Positions 36,305 to 44,708 of a DNA stretch of 64,000 nucleotides are shown here, in pieces. Where the stretch lies: positions 558,001 through 622,000 of the forward strand of contig CAVXHI010000002.1 in NCBI GenBank assembly GCA_963761655.1. Direction: 5' to 3'. Within the stretch, counting starts at the first letter, position 1, and each line of letters starts with the position of its first letter. The notes beneath the pieces are model-generated. The model was not told where the DNA came from and searched no databases. It was given only the letters and a program-made list of their open reading frames with translations. Origin of the DNA: RYN-122 sp963761655. GTDB taxonomy: Bacteria; Actinomycetota; Actinomycetes; Mycobacteriales; SCTD01. The translations under genes and the position numbers were made by a program.

Positions 36305-37081
36305 ATGAGCGAGCGGGAAGACGTGTTGAGCGACCTAGCTGCGGCCGATGTAGTCGGCGCCCTGCGGTGGGCTCAAGCAGCCGCTTATCGCCGACTGCTG
36401 CAGGACCTGCAGGGCGAGGCTGGCTATGACCAAGGCTGGATTGGCTACACAGCCTTCGTGCTGCTGCGCGACCGGCTCGACCGGGTCTTCTCGTGTAACA
36501 AGTATGGGTTGGCAGTGGGCACGCCTGAGCTCGACTCCGGCCGGGACGTCGTCCTAGCGGATCTCACGGCACAGGAGCGTGAGACATTCCCGGTGTTGGC
36601 GGACGACCTCGTCGTCCGTGACGACCTGAACAACTCGCCTGGTTGGCGCTACGGCAACTGGCGTTGGCTGCTGATGTCACTTCCCGAAGCGGGCATCACA
36701 AGAGTCAACTGGAACGGGCAACGTCCGACGAAGCGGCGGGTCGCGAGCATCCCGTCTCCCGATGCCCAGCTGCCCTTCGAGGATCTTGAGCAGCTCGAGT
36801 CTCTGACAGCCCTCGACCGGGGCACGGCCCTGCTGCTCGCGCATAGGCTTGACCCAGACACAGATCGCGGCCGATTGTTCATCGGCCGTGGCCGCCTAAA
36901 CGCCGACGGCGGACCGGCTTGGCACTGGTACGAAGAGCTCAACGGGGGACCCGCCATGACGGCGCGCAAGCAGCCACTGCGGCTGGTTGAGCATATGGAC
37001 CCGAACGACATCGAGGACGCACCCGTGACCCTGCGGAAGCACCGCCGTCACCAGCCTGGCAGCGCCAGTGGTGGGGCATGA
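36305..37081 (+). CDS. Unknown protein coupled to XRE-ImmA/IrrE
   Basis: A 258-residue soluble protein that I do not recognise. It begins MSEREDVLSDLAAADVVGAL and has a central region with VLADDLVVRDDLNNSPGWRY and NWRWLLMSLPEAGITRVNW. The C-terminus is basic and disordered (TLRKHRRHQPGSASGGA). No signal peptide, membrane segment or catalytic motif is obvious. ATG 36305 has no strong Shine-Dalgarno sequence. Its end overlaps the XRE-ImmA/IrrE gene by 4 bp (ATGA), so the second protein probably regulates or cleaves this one or acts in the same pathway. Codon use is less GC-extreme than in host genes, consistent with transfer. Confidence 0.6.
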   Translation: MSEREDVLSDLAAADVVGALRWAQAAAYRRLLQDLQGEAGYDQGWIGYTAFVLLRDRLDRVFSCNKYGLAVGTPELDSGRDVVLADLTAQERETFPVLADDLVVRDDLNNSPGWRYGNWRWLLMSLPEAGITRVNWNGQRPTKRRVASIPSPDAQLPFEDLEQLESLTALDRGTALLLAHRLDPDTDRGRLFIGRGRLNADGGPAWHWYEELNGGPAMTARKQPLRLVEHMDPNDIEDAPVTLRKHRRHQPGSASGGA

Positions 37082-38178
37082 CGGATGCGGTTCAGGTCGC
37101 TCGGCTCTTCGACGGCCGGCGACTCACCTTCGGCCGACAGTTACAGGGCCTTCGCAAGAACGCACTCGCCGAGCGGATAGGCAAGACCCCGACCGCCGTT
37201 GCTGGATACGAGAACGGAACGACGCGCCCGGCCCCCGCGACGGTAGCCCGACTCGCACTGGTTCTCGGGGTCGACCCGGACTTCTTCCTGCCGGGCCCTG
37301 CCGCCGTAACTGCAACCGACCAGGCAACGCCGCACTTCCGATCCCTCCGGTCAACAACGCAACTGTGCCGCGACCAAGCACACGCCTACGCCAAAGCCGC
37401 AGACGCGATTGCCATCGCCCTAGAGCGGCACGTTGAACTACCCGACCAAGACGTACCGGGGCAACCAGTCAGCCCGGACCAGGATCCCGCGGTAGGTGGT
37501 CCTGAGTCTGCTGCCAGGGAATTGCGGCGTGCTTGGAACATCTCGTCGGGGCCGCTGCCGCACCTCGTGCGCCTCGTTGAACGACGAGGCGTTGTCGTGG
37601 CTTTTTGTCCGGAGCAGGCAGCAGCCGTTGACGCCTACTCCTACGCTGGCACGCAGCGACAGATCATCCTGTTGAACCCGGCCAAGGACGACTACTACCG
37701 CCAGCGCCTCGACGTGGCGCATGAGCTCGGGCACCTCGTCATGCATGCCGAGAGTGAACCGGGGGGACGATCCGTCGAGTCTCAGGCCCAGCGGTTTGCT
37801 GGAGAGTTCCTGATGCCGGCCGAAGACATCGGTGACGAGTTGCCGCCCAAGGCTGACTTCCGACGCCTAGCCGAGCTAAAGGAGCAGTGGGGCGTCAGCA
37901 TGCAAGCCCTACTGTTTCGAGCCAAGGCCTTGCAGGTCATGCGGGACACGACGTACAGGAACGCCATGATCACGCTCTCATCAAACGGCTGGCGTCGCCG
38001 CGAGCCCGGTGTCATGCCCTCCGTCGAGCGTCCGTCTACCTTGCCAAGAAGTGTCGAAATGTTGAGCGACAGCGGACTTGCCGCAGCCCAGCTTGCGGCC
38101 GAGGCCCGAGTACCCCAGTACCTGTTTGAGGTACTAACAGCACGCCGGCCGTCCAAGTTTCTTATGGTCGCTGAATAA
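37078..38178 (+). CDS. XRE-ImmA/IrrE fusion (HTH plus zinc metallopeptidase)
   Basis: A 366-residue protein. Residues 12-60 are an XRE helix-turn-helix (FGRQLQGLRKNALAERIGKT, PTAVAGYENGTTRPAPATVA). A linker leads to an ImmA/IrrE (COG2856) metallopeptidase domain with the zinc motif in QRLDVAHELGHLVMHAESE (about residues 209-227) and the following RFAGEFLMPAEDI. In ICEBs1 the separate ImmR repressor and ImmA protease control excision; in RosR/PprI-type proteins a fused form senses stress. Here the fused form may repress element genes and cleave a partner, perhaps the protein encoded just upstream. Confidence 0.88.
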   Translation: MTDAVQVARLFDGRRLTFGRQLQGLRKNALAERIGKTPTAVAGYENGTTRPAPATVARLALVLGVDPDFFLPGPAAVTATDQATPHFRSLRSTTQLCRDQAHAYAKAADAIAIALERHVELPDQDVPGQPVSPDQDPAVGGPESAARELRRAWNISSGPLPHLVRLVERRGVVVAFCPEQAAAVDAYSYAGTQRQIILLNPAKDDYYRQRLDVAHELGHLVMHAESEPGGRSVESQAQRFAGEFLMPAEDIGDELPPKADFRRLAELKEQWGVSMQALLFRAKALQVMRDTTYRNAMITLSSNGWRRREPGVMPSVERPSTLPRSVEMLSDSGLAAAQLAAEARVPQYLFEVLTARRPSKFLMVAE

Positions 38179-38802
38179 CAGGCTTGCACGGTCGGGTTGC
38201 GTCGACGAAGCCGCAGCTTCCAGCAGTGCAAGCAATCAGCTCGCGGAATGCTGTGGGCACACAGTCACCACGCACGTCGACCTCATCAGGTTGCCTGCAC
38301 TGCGATGTTGCAGCCCGGGTTCCGACTCAACTGTGCAGCTTTGATAGGCCGAGGAACTGAAGTACGACTTGCAGTGGTCGTCGTAACCCGGGGTCATCTA
38401 GCTCTGGTATGACATGTAATTGCCCCCGCCTACGGAGATGCTCCCGGTCGAACGTCCCGCCGAATCGATCTCAAATAGCGTGACGGTCCGCATATAGATG
38501 CCGTGGCCAGGTGTCGGATCCGCGCCACCCCTTGCGCGCCACTGGTAGCCACCTCCCAGGTGCCCGCCTGCGAGTAGCACTGCCTGACCGGCTCGTCACG
38601 GTGCAAACCGCGTTCCGGCGCCGCCTTGCCCTGCCGGGCACGCCAGTGGGGCTGGTCGTTCGCGTGGGAGGTCTGGCGCCGGGGCTGAGCGTGCACCGTG
38701 ACGAGCCGCGCTCGGCAGCAGAGGCCAAACAAGGTGCAATGGCGGAACGGGACTTGCTTCTGGTCATTCCTGTGTTGGCTGCTGCGGTGGTGACGGCGCT
38801 CA
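38179..38802. other. Region with no intact gene, possible remnant
   Basis: About 620 bp between the XRE-ImmA gene and the IS21 left end. On the minus strand, 38580-38398 reads AGQAVLLAGGHLGGGYQW and ends FEIDSAGRSTGSISVGGGNY before a stop, which looks like a genuine protein tail. The frame is closed by a stop upstream, and no start with a credible N-terminus is found. A decayed or frameshifted exported protein, perhaps cut by the IS insertion, is possible. Confidence 0.35.
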
Positions 38803-38845
38803 TGTGAATCTCCCCAGACCTGCTTATCGAAAGTCCCCACCTTGA
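38803..38845 (+). repeat. IS21 left terminal repeat region
   Basis: It contains two related motifs spaced 23 bp apart, each with a GAAxxTCCCC core. It is the inverted counterpart of 41120-41165. Confidence 0.7.
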
Positions 38846-38938
38846 GCACCGCGTGCGTGGCGTCGCTGCGCACGGCGGGCCCCCTTCGAGGGTGGCGGTC
38901 TCTGACCTCCACCAGCTCCTCGAAGGAGTCCCGTTCCC

Positions 38939-40298
38939 ATGCTCACAGAGGAGGACGATGTGGACGCTCACGCGCTCCGCAGGCAGGGCTGGACGATCAG
39001 CGCGATCGCCCGGCACCTTGGCCATGACCGCAAGACCATCCGCGCCTACCTGACCGGCGGACGCGTCGCCGGCCAGCGGGCACCGGCGGTCGACGACCCG
39101 CTCGAGGCGTTCGCGCCGTGGCTGCGGCAGCGGCTCACCGACGACCCGCACGTCTGGGCGACGGTCCTGTTCGACGAGGCCAAGGCCCTCGGCTTCGACC
39201 GGTCCTACGCGACGTTCACCCGCGGCCTACGGGCCCACCGGCTGCGGCCGCACTGCGAGCCGTGCTCGAGCCAGCACAGGCCGCGACCACGCGGTCATCG
39301 ACCACCCGCCGGGCGAGGAGGTCCAGTGGGACTGGCTCGAACTCCCCGACCCACCCGCCCACTGGAGCACCAGCGACACCGCGCCGGCGGCGCAGGCGCA
39401 CCTGCTGGTCGGGGCGCTGTCGAGCTCGGGCAAGTGGCGCGCCGTGCTCGCCGACAGCGAGGACCTGCCGCACCTCATCGAGGGCCTGCACGACGTCTCC
39501 GCCCGCCTCGGCGGGCTCCCGAAGCGATGGCGGTTCGACCGGATGGCGACCGTCGCGAGCCCCAACACCGGCCGGGTCACGGCCTCGTTCGCGGCGGTCG
39601 CGAAGCACTACGGCGTCCACGTCGATCTCTGCCCGCCGCGGCACGGCAACCGCAAAGGCACGGTCGAGAAGGCCAACGACTCGGCGGCGCAGCGCTGGTG
39701 GCGGACGGTCCCGGACGACCTGACGATGGCCCAAGCCCAGGCGTCGCTGGACGCGTTCTGCGCCCGCGTCGGCGACAAGCGGCCCCGCCGCCGCGACGGC
39801 GAGCGCACGACCGTCGGATCACTCGCCGAGCTCGAGCCGCTCGGGCCGCTGCCGCCGGCGTTCCCGGCGACCCTGACGGTCAGCCGGGTCGTCAGCAGCC
39901 AGGCGCTGGTGAGCTTCCGCGGCAACCGCTACTCCGTCCCGCCGGGCCTGGCGGGCAGCACCGTCACCGTCACCCACCGGCTCGGCGCACTCACCCTGGA
40001 CATCGCGACGACCTCGACGGCGGGCGGGGGGACGGTGCTGGCGCGGCATCGCCGCGAACCCGACGGCGCCGGCGTTCTGGTCCGCGACACGGTCCACGTC
40101 ACGGCGCTGCAGACCGCGGTCCTCGCGGCGTTCGACACCGGCAAGCCCTGTCACCGCAAGGCCCGACGACCACCCTCGCCAGCGGCGCTGGCCGAGGCCG
40201 AGCAGCTCCGCAGCGCGAGCCGGGCAGACGAGCGGGAGGTCGTGGTCGACCTCGCTCGCTACGCCCAAGCCGCCCGCGAGCGGCAGGTCGCACCGTGA
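38939..40298 (+). CDS. istA: IS21 transposase IstA (frameshifted)
   Basis: The DDE transposase of an IS21 element. The N-terminal helix-turn-helix is DAHALRRQGWTISAIARHLG then HDRKTIRAYLTGGRVAG. The catalytic core includes EVQWDWLELPD (first Asp), VLADSEDLPHLIEGLHDVSA, LCPPRHGNRKGTVEKAND and FRGNRYSVPPGLAGSTV. The frame changes near 39270: dropping one C gives SSSTGRDHAVIDHPPGEEVQ and restores a continuous protein of about 452 residues. ATG 38939 follows a GGAG site. The element may be inactive, or this may be a base-calling error. istB starts within the stop codon. Confidence 0.85.
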
Positions 40299-41165
40299 CC
40301 ACGCCGTCGACCGGAGCCCAGGCCGCGGCCTACCAGCGCCTCCGGGCGCACCTGGCCTACCTCAAGCTCCCGACCGCCGCCGAGCAGCTCCCCGCCGTCC
40401 TGGACGCCGCCCGGGCCGAGGACCTGTCGCTGACCGCAGCGCTCGAACGGCTCCTGGAGCTCGAGGTCAACGCGACCGAGGACCGCAGGCTCACCGGCCG
40501 GCTTCGGTTCGCCAGCCTGCCCGCGCCCTGGACGCTCGAGGACCTGGACTACGACGCCAGCCCGCCCTGGACCGGGCGCTGATCACCGACCTCGCGTCGC
40601 TGCGCTTCGTCGAGCAGGCGTCCAACGTCCTGCTGATCGGGCCGCCAGGCGTCGGCAAGACCCACATCGCGATCGGCCTGGCCCGCAAAGCCGCCGAAGC
40701 CGGCTACCGCACCTACTTCACCACCGCAGCCGACCTCGCCGCCCGCTGCCACCGCGCCGCCCTCGAAGGCCGCTGGGCCACCACCATGCGCTTCTTCGCC
40801 GGCCCGACCTTGCTCGTCATCGACGAACTCGGCTACCTCCCGCTCCCCGCGGACGCCGCCGCCGCGCTGTTCCAGGTCGTGTCAGCCAACGCCACCTCAA
40901 GACCTCGATCGTCCTGACGACCAACCGCGGCATCGCCAGCTGGGGCAGCGTCCTGGGCGACGAGATGCTCGCCGCCGCCATGCTCGACCGGCTCCTGGAC
41001 CGCAGCGTCGTCATGCACCTCGACGGCGACAGCTACCGCCTACGCGGCCACCACGCCCGCAGCCAACACCCTCCGGCAAGCAGCCCGACCCGACCGCTGA
41101 CGGGCTACCTTCAGCCCCGCTCGAGGTGGGGACTTTCGCCGAGCAGCACTGGGGAACTTCGCTGA
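40295..41165 (+). pseudogene. istB: IS21 helper ATPase IstB (two frameshifts)
   Basis: IstB is the AAA+ ATPase that guides IstA to its target. The N-terminus AYQRLRAHLAYLKLPTAAEQ and LELEVNATEDRRLTGRLRFA is in one frame. The Walker A motif NVLLIGPPGVGKTHIAIGLA and Walker B motif TLLVIDELGYLPLPADAAAA are in a second. TSIVLTTNRGIASWGSVLGD and LDRLLDRSVVMHLDGDSYRL are in a third. The shifts lie near 40559 and 40888, and each looks like one missing base. The GTG start overlaps istA by 4 bp. The reading extends into the right terminal repeat. If the shifts are real, the element cannot move on its own. Confidence 0.8.
41120..41165 (-). repeat. IS21 right terminal repeat region
   Basis: Inverted copy of the left end. 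AGGTGGGGACTTTCG (41124-41138) mirrors CGAAAGTCCCCACCT on the left, and CTGGGGAACTTCGC mirrors the outer motif. The istB frame runs into it. Confidence 0.7.
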
Positions 41166-41218
41166 GCGTCATCAGTGGCACTCGGTAGGGCAGGTCGTAC
41201 GGCCGTGACCCGGCGCCG

Positions 41219-41998
41219 TTAGTTGCGAACGGTGATGTTCGAGCGCCCGACGGAGGTTTGCCGCGGCTCCTCACCAAAGCAGCCTGTAGAGGTTACCTTG
41301 GCCCGCACTTGATACGTGCCGCGCCGCGCGTACTGGTGATGCGTGGATACCTGCCAGGTCTTGTCGGGCCACGTGAAGTAGGGGTCGACACACGTGTCGG
41401 CGTTGCTGAGGATGGTCGCGGGGCTTCCGTCGCCCCAGTCGATCCTCATGGATTGAGGAAAGCCGTCATGATCCGACGCGAGCACGTACGGCGCGAACTT
41501 TTCCCCCGGCTTGACACTGGCTCGGTTGAGAAGTCCCACGGAGGCTTCCGGCAACTGTGGCCCGTTTGGGCTGTCCTTCCCGGGCCCCACTGAGACGGTC
41601 GTTGTTGCTGCCCCCCGCTCTCGACCCCCAAGAGCATCGGAGCTGTCCGTTGTGTCGCAGGTGTCTGTTTGTACGAGCACGCTGATGACGTAACGGCCGG
41701 GACGTCGGTACCTATGGGGCACTGTCGGAGTTTCGTCCAGTTTGCCCGCCCCGTGCCTTGGCCGACAGTCGGCGTTCTTGCCCAGGGTCACCATCTGCCC
41801 ATCGCCAAAGTTGATGGTGATTCGGTACCCCGCTGCCTCTGGGTCCTCAAGGTGCACGCGCAGCCCAACAAGTTGAGCGGGAGAAATTGAGGCGGGGGTA
41901 GCTCGTACGGTCACCTGCAACGCCTCACTGGCCGACGCGCTCTGGCAGGTGGCGGCAGCGAGACACCCACCAAGGACAAGCGCTGTCGCCCTGTTCAC
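41219..41998 (-). CDS. Exported PKD/Ig-like protein
   Basis: A 259-residue protein with a Sec signal (NRATALVLGGCLAAATCQSA, then SASEA). The mature part has two domains with PKD-like elements: ITINFGDGQMVTLG with VPHRYRRPGRYVISVLVQ, and MRIDWGDGSPATILSN with HHQYARRGTYQVRAKV. The FGDG and WGDGS motifs followed by H/Y...G.Y.V are the PKD signature. Four or more cysteines suggest disulfides. The start is GTG 41998 with AAGGAG upstream. It lies 35 bp after the metalloprotease gene on the same strand and may be its substrate-binding or inhibitory partner. Confidence 0.72.
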   Translation of the reverse strand: MNRATALVLGGCLAAATCQSASASEALQVTVRATPASISPAQLVGLRVHLEDPEAAGYRITINFGDGQMVTLGKNADCRPRHGAGKLDETPTVPHRYRRPGRYVISVLVQTDTCDTTDSSDALGGRERGAATTTVSVGPGKDSPNGPQLPEASVGLLNRASVKPGEKFAPYVLASDHDGFPQSMRIDWGDGSPATILSNADTCVDPYFTWPDKTWQVSTHHQYARRGTYQVRAKVTSTGCFGEEPRQTSVGRSNITVRN

Positions 41999-42033
41999 GT
42001 TGCTCCTTGAGGTGCCGTTCGGCAGATCACTAA

Positions 42034-43032
42034 TCAGAGCGTTCCGTACTTGGCGATCATGTGATTGACGTCGCCTGAGCCCAAAGTACGCTCCGAGGTC
42101 TGGCACGGTCCGTTGATGGCTGTGCTCATGGTCAATGCGCCGTGGCTTGCCTCGTCGACGTGCGACACGCCGTACACGTGGCCCCATTCGTGGGTGGCCA
42201 CAGACGCGACGTCGTAGGCGTCGTTGTTGTAGCAGCCGTCCGTGAGCGTGTAGTCCCAGTCGAGAAGGCTCGACAGGCGCATGTCGAAGTGGAGCAGGGT
42301 CCCCGCTCCGTCATAGGAGTAACACGTGAGGCCGGCGTAACGCGACGGCAGCACGCCGAAGTCCACGATGTGACTGGCGTCCAGGACGCCACAGGAACCG
42401 TCCGAAGCGATGTTCGAGCCGGTGGCCGTCACTCCTGTGTAGCTCATGCCCGGGGGGTTCGGCTGACGAATGAATGTGCAGCGGTTGGCGCCGGTCCGCA
42501 TGTTGTTGAGGGCGTCTGTCACCGCGTTCACGCTGTTGGTCACGCCCACGCTGGCGGGAGCGGTCCCGCTGCGAAAGCCCCAGTTCAACACGTTACGCAC
42601 CTTGTATGCGGTGGCGACGCCCTGCGTTGAGTCTGTGCACTCGTTGCCAGGGTCAGCCCCGCCGATGGTGGTGATCGGCTCCGAGTCCTGGACGACCTCG
42701 AAGTTGCCGTCGCCCAGTGTGTGGATAGTCAAGCTTACGGCGTCCGCCCGGTCCGCGTCCGGAAGCGCATCAGCGACCATCGTCGAGCCGGCCGGGCCGG
42801 CTTGCACAGCGACCGCGTCGAAGCGGACCTTGTTCAGGCTCAAATCGCAGTCGGATCGCCGCACGGACCGCGGAAGGTCCCGTGCGTGTAGTTCGCCCTT
42901 CTGGTCGGGCTGACACCAGGTCGGCCGACCATTGCCAGCGTCCGCAGGAGCCGCCTCTGCAGACGTCAGGGAGAGCTGGGCACTCGCTACGAGTGCAACG
43001 GCTGCCGCAGCAGGAAGGATGTACTTGCGCAT
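42034..43032 (-). CDS. Secreted metzincin (matrixin-like) metalloprotease
   Basis: A 332-residue exported zinc protease. The signal peptide is RKYILPAAAAVALVASAQLS. The active site VATHEWGHVYGVSHVDEASH (about residues 276-296) is the metzincin HExxHxxGxxH zinc site, and the following ALTMSTAING supplies the Met-turn. Many cysteines occur in the preceding domain (NECTDSTQGVATAYKVRNVL, NRCTFIRQPNPPG). It probably degrades proteins outside the cell. ATG 43032 has GGAG 6 nt upstream. It forms an operon with the PKD-type gene. I have not matched it to a characterised enzyme. Confidence 0.85.
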   Translation of the reverse strand: MRKYILPAAAAVALVASAQLSLTSAEAAPADAGNGRPTWCQPDQKGELHARDLPRSVRRSDCDLSLNKVRFDAVAVQAGPAGSTMVADALPDADRADAVSLTIHTLGDGNFEVVQDSEPITTIGGADPGNECTDSTQGVATAYKVRNVLNWGFRSGTAPASVGVTNSVNAVTDALNNMRTGANRCTFIRQPNPPGMSYTGVTATGSNIASDGSCGVLDASHIVDFGVLPSRYAGLTCYSYDGAGTLLHFDMRLSSLLDWDYTLTDGCYNNDAYDVASVATHEWGHVYGVSHVDEASHGALTMSTAINGPCQTSERTLGSGDVNHMIAKYGTL

Positions 43033-43462
43033 CAGCGACTCCAAGTTCGATGGGATGCACTTGTACGACGCCTTGGTGCACGTGCGCTCCCCGTATGCCG
43101 AGGTCGCATAACGGCAGGCCGCCCTGCTGCCAAAGACGGCTTGTGCCCCTGAAAGGCAGCAGTCCAGGGAGCCGCGGCGCGGAGCACCGTCGTGCCATCA
43201 GGAGCACGTTCGTCCTTCGCTCGCTCTGGAGATTGCCCTAGCCCTCCGCCAGATCGGCCAAGCGACCCGATCCGATGAGCACGAGGGTGGCGCGTCGGTG
43301 CACGCTGCCGGCGACAATTGGCGCAGGGACTGCGGCGACGGCGGCAGACGCCGCTGGCGAGGCCTGCGTCATGAGACAACTCCAGACACGTACTGCGCTG
43401 GTTGTCGTTCTGCGCGGCCTACTTTTGCAAGAAGGCGGGCGGTCGGCGATACGAGGAGACGC
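43033..43462. other. Divergent promoter region, no gene
   Basis: 430 bp between the leftward metalloprotease operon and the rightward sigma-factor gene. Open frames here are not protein-like. Promoters for both genes must lie within it; a sigma-dependent promoter for the protease would be a natural target of the adjacent sigma factor, but I cannot mark one reliably. Confidence 0.4.
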
Positions 43463-44431
43463 ATGCAAGGCGGACGGCAGGCCCTGTGGGAGGCGCTCCT
43501 TGCACAGGAGGACCGGGCGCGCCGGGTCGCGCGGGCACGGTCCGGGAGCCGTCATGACGTCGACGACCTGGTCCAGGAGGGCATGGCGCGCGTCGCGGCG
43601 ATGCCCGAGGTCGACCTGGAGCGGGTCGGGCCGCTGCTGACTACGGTGGTGATGAACCTGGCGGTCGACGGGCACCGGCGCGACAGCCAGGCGAACCGGC
43701 TGCGGCGCCGAGTCGCGGGCCGCCGCGAGGTCCAGGGCAGCGTCGAGGAGGAGGTCTGCGACGACCACGAGGCCCGCTGGCTGCACGGGCAGGTGCAGGG
43801 GTTGTCAGGCCAGGACCGCCGGGCCGTTGAGCTGCGGGCGGCGGGGTTGACGCTGCCGGAGATCGCCGACGAGCTCGGCGTGACCTACCGGGCTGCCGAA
43901 GGTGCGCTGGGCAGGGCCCGGACGAGGCTGCGCCGGGCATGGGCGGCCACCGCGGCGTTGCTCTGGCCGTTCGCGCTCGGACGCGCCCGGCGCCTCTCGG
44001 TCCTGGCCGGCCCTCCGACCGCTGCAGCCGCCCTGGTCGCCGTCGTTATCCTGACGACAGGGTCGGCTCCGCACGCCGCTGCAGGGACGCCCCCACAGAC
44101 GCCCGCCGGGCCCGCGCCGCACGATGCCCACGCAGCTGAGCGCGGAACGGCGGGGCCGACGCCACAGACCCGGTCAGCGACCGCCACCCCCTCACCGACG
44201 GCCGTCACCGGCCGCGGCAGGCCGGGACCGGCCACGGCCCGCCCGGCACCTGCAGCCACGCCCGGCTCTCAGTCGGTTGCGACGACCCCGCCGCTCCGTG
44301 TCGGCGACGCCCACGCCGGGCCCGCGACGGTCGACCGGGCCCGGCCGGACGAGCCTTTCCTCGACACGGTGAGAAGGTGCCTACGCGACGGTCTGTCCAC
44401 GGACCCGCAGGGCCTCGGTTGTCGCGAGTAG
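43463..44431 (+). CDS. ECF-type sigma factor fused to a membrane anchor and exported tail
   Basis: A 322-residue protein. Residues 1-165 are sigma-70 regions 2 and 4: SGSRHDVDDLVQEGMARVAA, GPLLTTVVMNLAVDGHRRDS, then LSGQDRRAVELRAAGLTLPE and IADELGVTYRAAEGALGRAR. A hydrophobic segment near 188-207 (PPTAAAALVAVVILTTG) follows, and then a Pro/Thr/Ala-rich tail of about 110 residues. It ends DTVRRCLRDGLSTDPQGLGC with two cysteines. The tail would lie outside the membrane, so the protein may be a self-contained sensor released by proteolysis. ATG 43463 has GAGGAG upstream. ECF groups with C-terminal membrane domains are known, but this exact layout is not one I recognise. Confidence 0.82.
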   Translation: MQGGRQALWEALLAQEDRARRVARARSGSRHDVDDLVQEGMARVAAMPEVDLERVGPLLTTVVMNLAVDGHRRDSQANRLRRRVAGRREVQGSVEEEVCDDHEARWLHGQVQGLSGQDRRAVELRAAGLTLPEIADELGVTYRAAEGALGRARTRLRRAWAATAALLWPFALGRARRLSVLAGPPTAAAALVAVVILTTGSAPHAAAGTPPQTPAGPAPHDAHAAERGTAGPTPQTRSATATPSPTAVTGRGRPGPATARPAPAATPGSQSVATTPPLRVGDAHAGPATVDRARPDEPFLDTVRRCLRDGLSTDPQGLGCRE

Positions 44432-44445
44432 ACGTGCCCGGGCCA

Positions 44446-44607
44446 CTACGGCCCCGGGACGCACGCCCGCAGCGACGGCACGACCGTGGTCGGGCCGTAT
44501 CCGACGTCCGGCGAGGACAAGCAGTAGAGCGCGGCCGACGCCGTGCCGGCGGATCCGACGACGGACAGCAGAGCAGCGAGCAGGAGACCGAACAGAAGAC
44601 GCGTCAT
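44446..44607 (-). CDS. Small secreted peptide with two cysteines
   Basis: A 53-residue reading frame with a clear signal peptide (MTRLLFGLLLAALLSVVGSA, cut site near GTASA-AL). It would leave a mature peptide of about 27 residues, LYCLSSPDVGYGPTTVVPSL then RACVPGP, with two cysteines about 20 apart. A G-rich site (GGGGGC) precedes ATG 44607. It ends 14 bp from the stop of the membrane sigma gene, tail to tail. It is short, so chance cannot be excluded. The sharp signal peptide and the location argue for a real gene, perhaps a ligand for the sigma tail. Confidence 0.5.
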   Translation of the reverse strand: MTRLLFGLLLAALLSVVGSAGTASAALYCLSSPDVGYGPTTVVPSLRACVPGP

Positions 44608-44708
44608 GCCCCCGGTACGCCGACTGCGGGCTAGTCCCCCAAACGAGAAGCAACCGCTTCACCGCCACAGCACGTGGGGGACCGCCCCCTCTAGGCCGTA
44701 CCGACGGC

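Larger units (their letters stand above)
38803..41165 (+). mobile_element. IS21-family insertion sequence
   Basis: About 2.36 kb with an istA-istB gene pair and related ends. The left end has two tandem motifs (GAATCTCCCCAGA at 38807 and GAAAGTCCCCACC at 38829). The right end has the same pair inverted (41124-41138 and 41149-41161). Such multiple terminal repeats are an IS21 hallmark. I could not find an exact target duplication, so the outer borders are uncertain by a few bases. Both genes carry frameshifts. Confidence 0.82.

Noticed and set aside
38511..38807. A plus-strand protein ending in a hydrophobic helix, before the IS21 copy
   Set aside because: No ribosome site or family match, and it runs into the IS terminal repeat; chance is more likely.
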